NCBI GenBank assembly: GCA_938003595.1
Contig: CALKYH010000301.1
Coordinates: forward strand, 1-14,989
Direction: 5' to 3'
Source: an uncultured bacterium
Lineage (GTDB): Bacteria; Planctomycetota; Phycisphaerae; Phycisphaerales; UBA1924
DNA length: 14,989 bases
Made by a program: the position numbers and the translations under genes. The notes under the pieces were generated by a model. The model searched no databases. It saw only the letters and a list, made by a program, of their open reading frames with translations, and was not told the DNA's origin. Positions 14,638 to 14,989 of the stretch are shown here, one piece after another (the stretch's first letter is position 1; every line of letters starts with the position of its first letter).

Positions 14638-14989
14638 TCAGGTCCAGGTGTCGGCGATCTTGGCCTTGTCGGGGAGCGGGGGCAGGATGCCGTTCTGGGT
14701 CTGGCCGTTGATGGGGCGGCCGTCGGCCAGGTGCGCGGCGGCGAGGGGGAAGTGTTCGCCCTGCCAGCTGGCGGGGTACTTCGGATCGTCGAGACCGAGC
14801 GCGGCCTTGGTGGGGAAGAGCGGCCGGAAGGTGTCGCACATGACGGCCAGTTCGCCTGTGAAGGTGGCGTCCAGCGACGGCTCGACGGTGCCGGGGTGCG
14901 GGCCGTGAGGGATGCCTTGCGGGTGCGCCGTGATGGAGCCGACCTCGATGCCCTTGCGGGATCCGAAGTTGCCCTCGACATAGTAGAGG
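14638..14989 (-). CDS. hmgA: Homogentisate 1,2-dioxygenase, C-terminal part (cut by window edge)
   Basis: About 116 residues are visible, ending DKAKIADTWT. The segment LYYVEGNFGSRKG, then GSITAHPQGIPHGPHPG, GELAVMCDTFRPL and YPASWQ match the cupin C-terminal domain of homogentisate 1,2-dioxygenase. This Fe(II) enzyme opens the homogentisate ring in tyrosine and phenylalanine breakdown. The PHGP histidine is the C-terminal iron ligand in the family. The other iron ligands lie upstream of the window, and the frame is open to the edge. The protein ends in PDKAKIADTWT, a few residues after the last family block. Confidence 0.9.
   Translation of the reverse strand, partial: LYYVEGNFGSRKGIEVGSITAHPQGIPHGPHPGTVEPSLDATFTGELAVMCDTFRPLFPTKAALGLDDPKYPASWQGEHFPLAAAHLADGRPINGQTQNGILPPLPDKAKIADTWT

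Noticed and set aside
13572..14981. 469-aa Arg/Pro/Ser-rich frame across the DUF2071 and hmgA region
   Set aside because: The composition is that of a GC-rich out-of-frame reading; the other frames hold clear DUF2071 and homogentisate dioxygenase motifs.

Overview
The window is GC-rich, densely packed bacterial chromosome with genes on both strands, short spacers, GTG starts and Shine-Dalgarno sites. It has an LptD-like outer-membrane assembly protein and a lipoprotein, so the cell is diderm. The single-domain LigD_N-like protein, the TAG(A/G)AT -10 boxes, the long cysteine-free LptD and the gene mix suggest a planctomycete-like organism, possibly Phycisphaerae. That placement is inference from composition and gene style, not from a marker tree.

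Region 1 (1-2880, minus strand) is an S-adenosylmethionine/methionine-cycle operon. It reads, in order of transcription: an ArsR-type repressor fused to a SAM-dependent methyltransferase domain, S-adenosylhomocysteine hydrolase (ahcY), and methylenetetrahydrofolate reductase (metF, running off the left edge). A good promoter (TTGACG, 16 bp, TACACT) precedes the regulator. A perfect 14-bp palindrome abuts its -10 box and covers the likely start of transcription, as expected for autorepression responding to SAH or SAM. A strong GC hairpin separates ahcY from metF.

Region 2 (2905-6425) holds a TPR lipoprotein (minus). Divergent from it is a plus-strand run: a free-standing LigD 3'-phosphoesterase-like protein, a glutamine-dependent asparagine synthase, and a small DUF2007-type protein with one membrane segment, possibly on a leaderless transcript.

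Region 3 (6438-9761) has an orphan OppF/DppF-type ABC ATPase just downstream of a YgfZ/GcvT-like folate-binding protein (minus strand). Divergent from these is a complete M42 metallo-aminopeptidase (plus). The 173-bp divergent spacer contains two hairpins.

Region 4 (9762-10416) carries a GC-rich palindrome of the dispersed-repeat kind, then rplU (ribosomal protein L21) with a clear promoter, a roughly 100-nt foldable leader and an intrinsic terminator.

Region 5 (10430-14989, minus strand) holds lptD with its own promoter, a DUF2071 protein, and the C-terminal part of homogentisate 1,2-dioxygenase (tyrosine/phenylalanine breakdown), which runs off the right edge.

Most content is housekeeping metabolism and envelope assembly. 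I saw no phage genes, insertion sequences, CRISPR arrays, tRNAs or rRNAs. The points most worth following are the sensor-like ArsR-methyltransferase and its operator, the rplU leader, the divergent ygfZ/M42 spacer, and the orphan ABC ATPase coupled to ygfZ.
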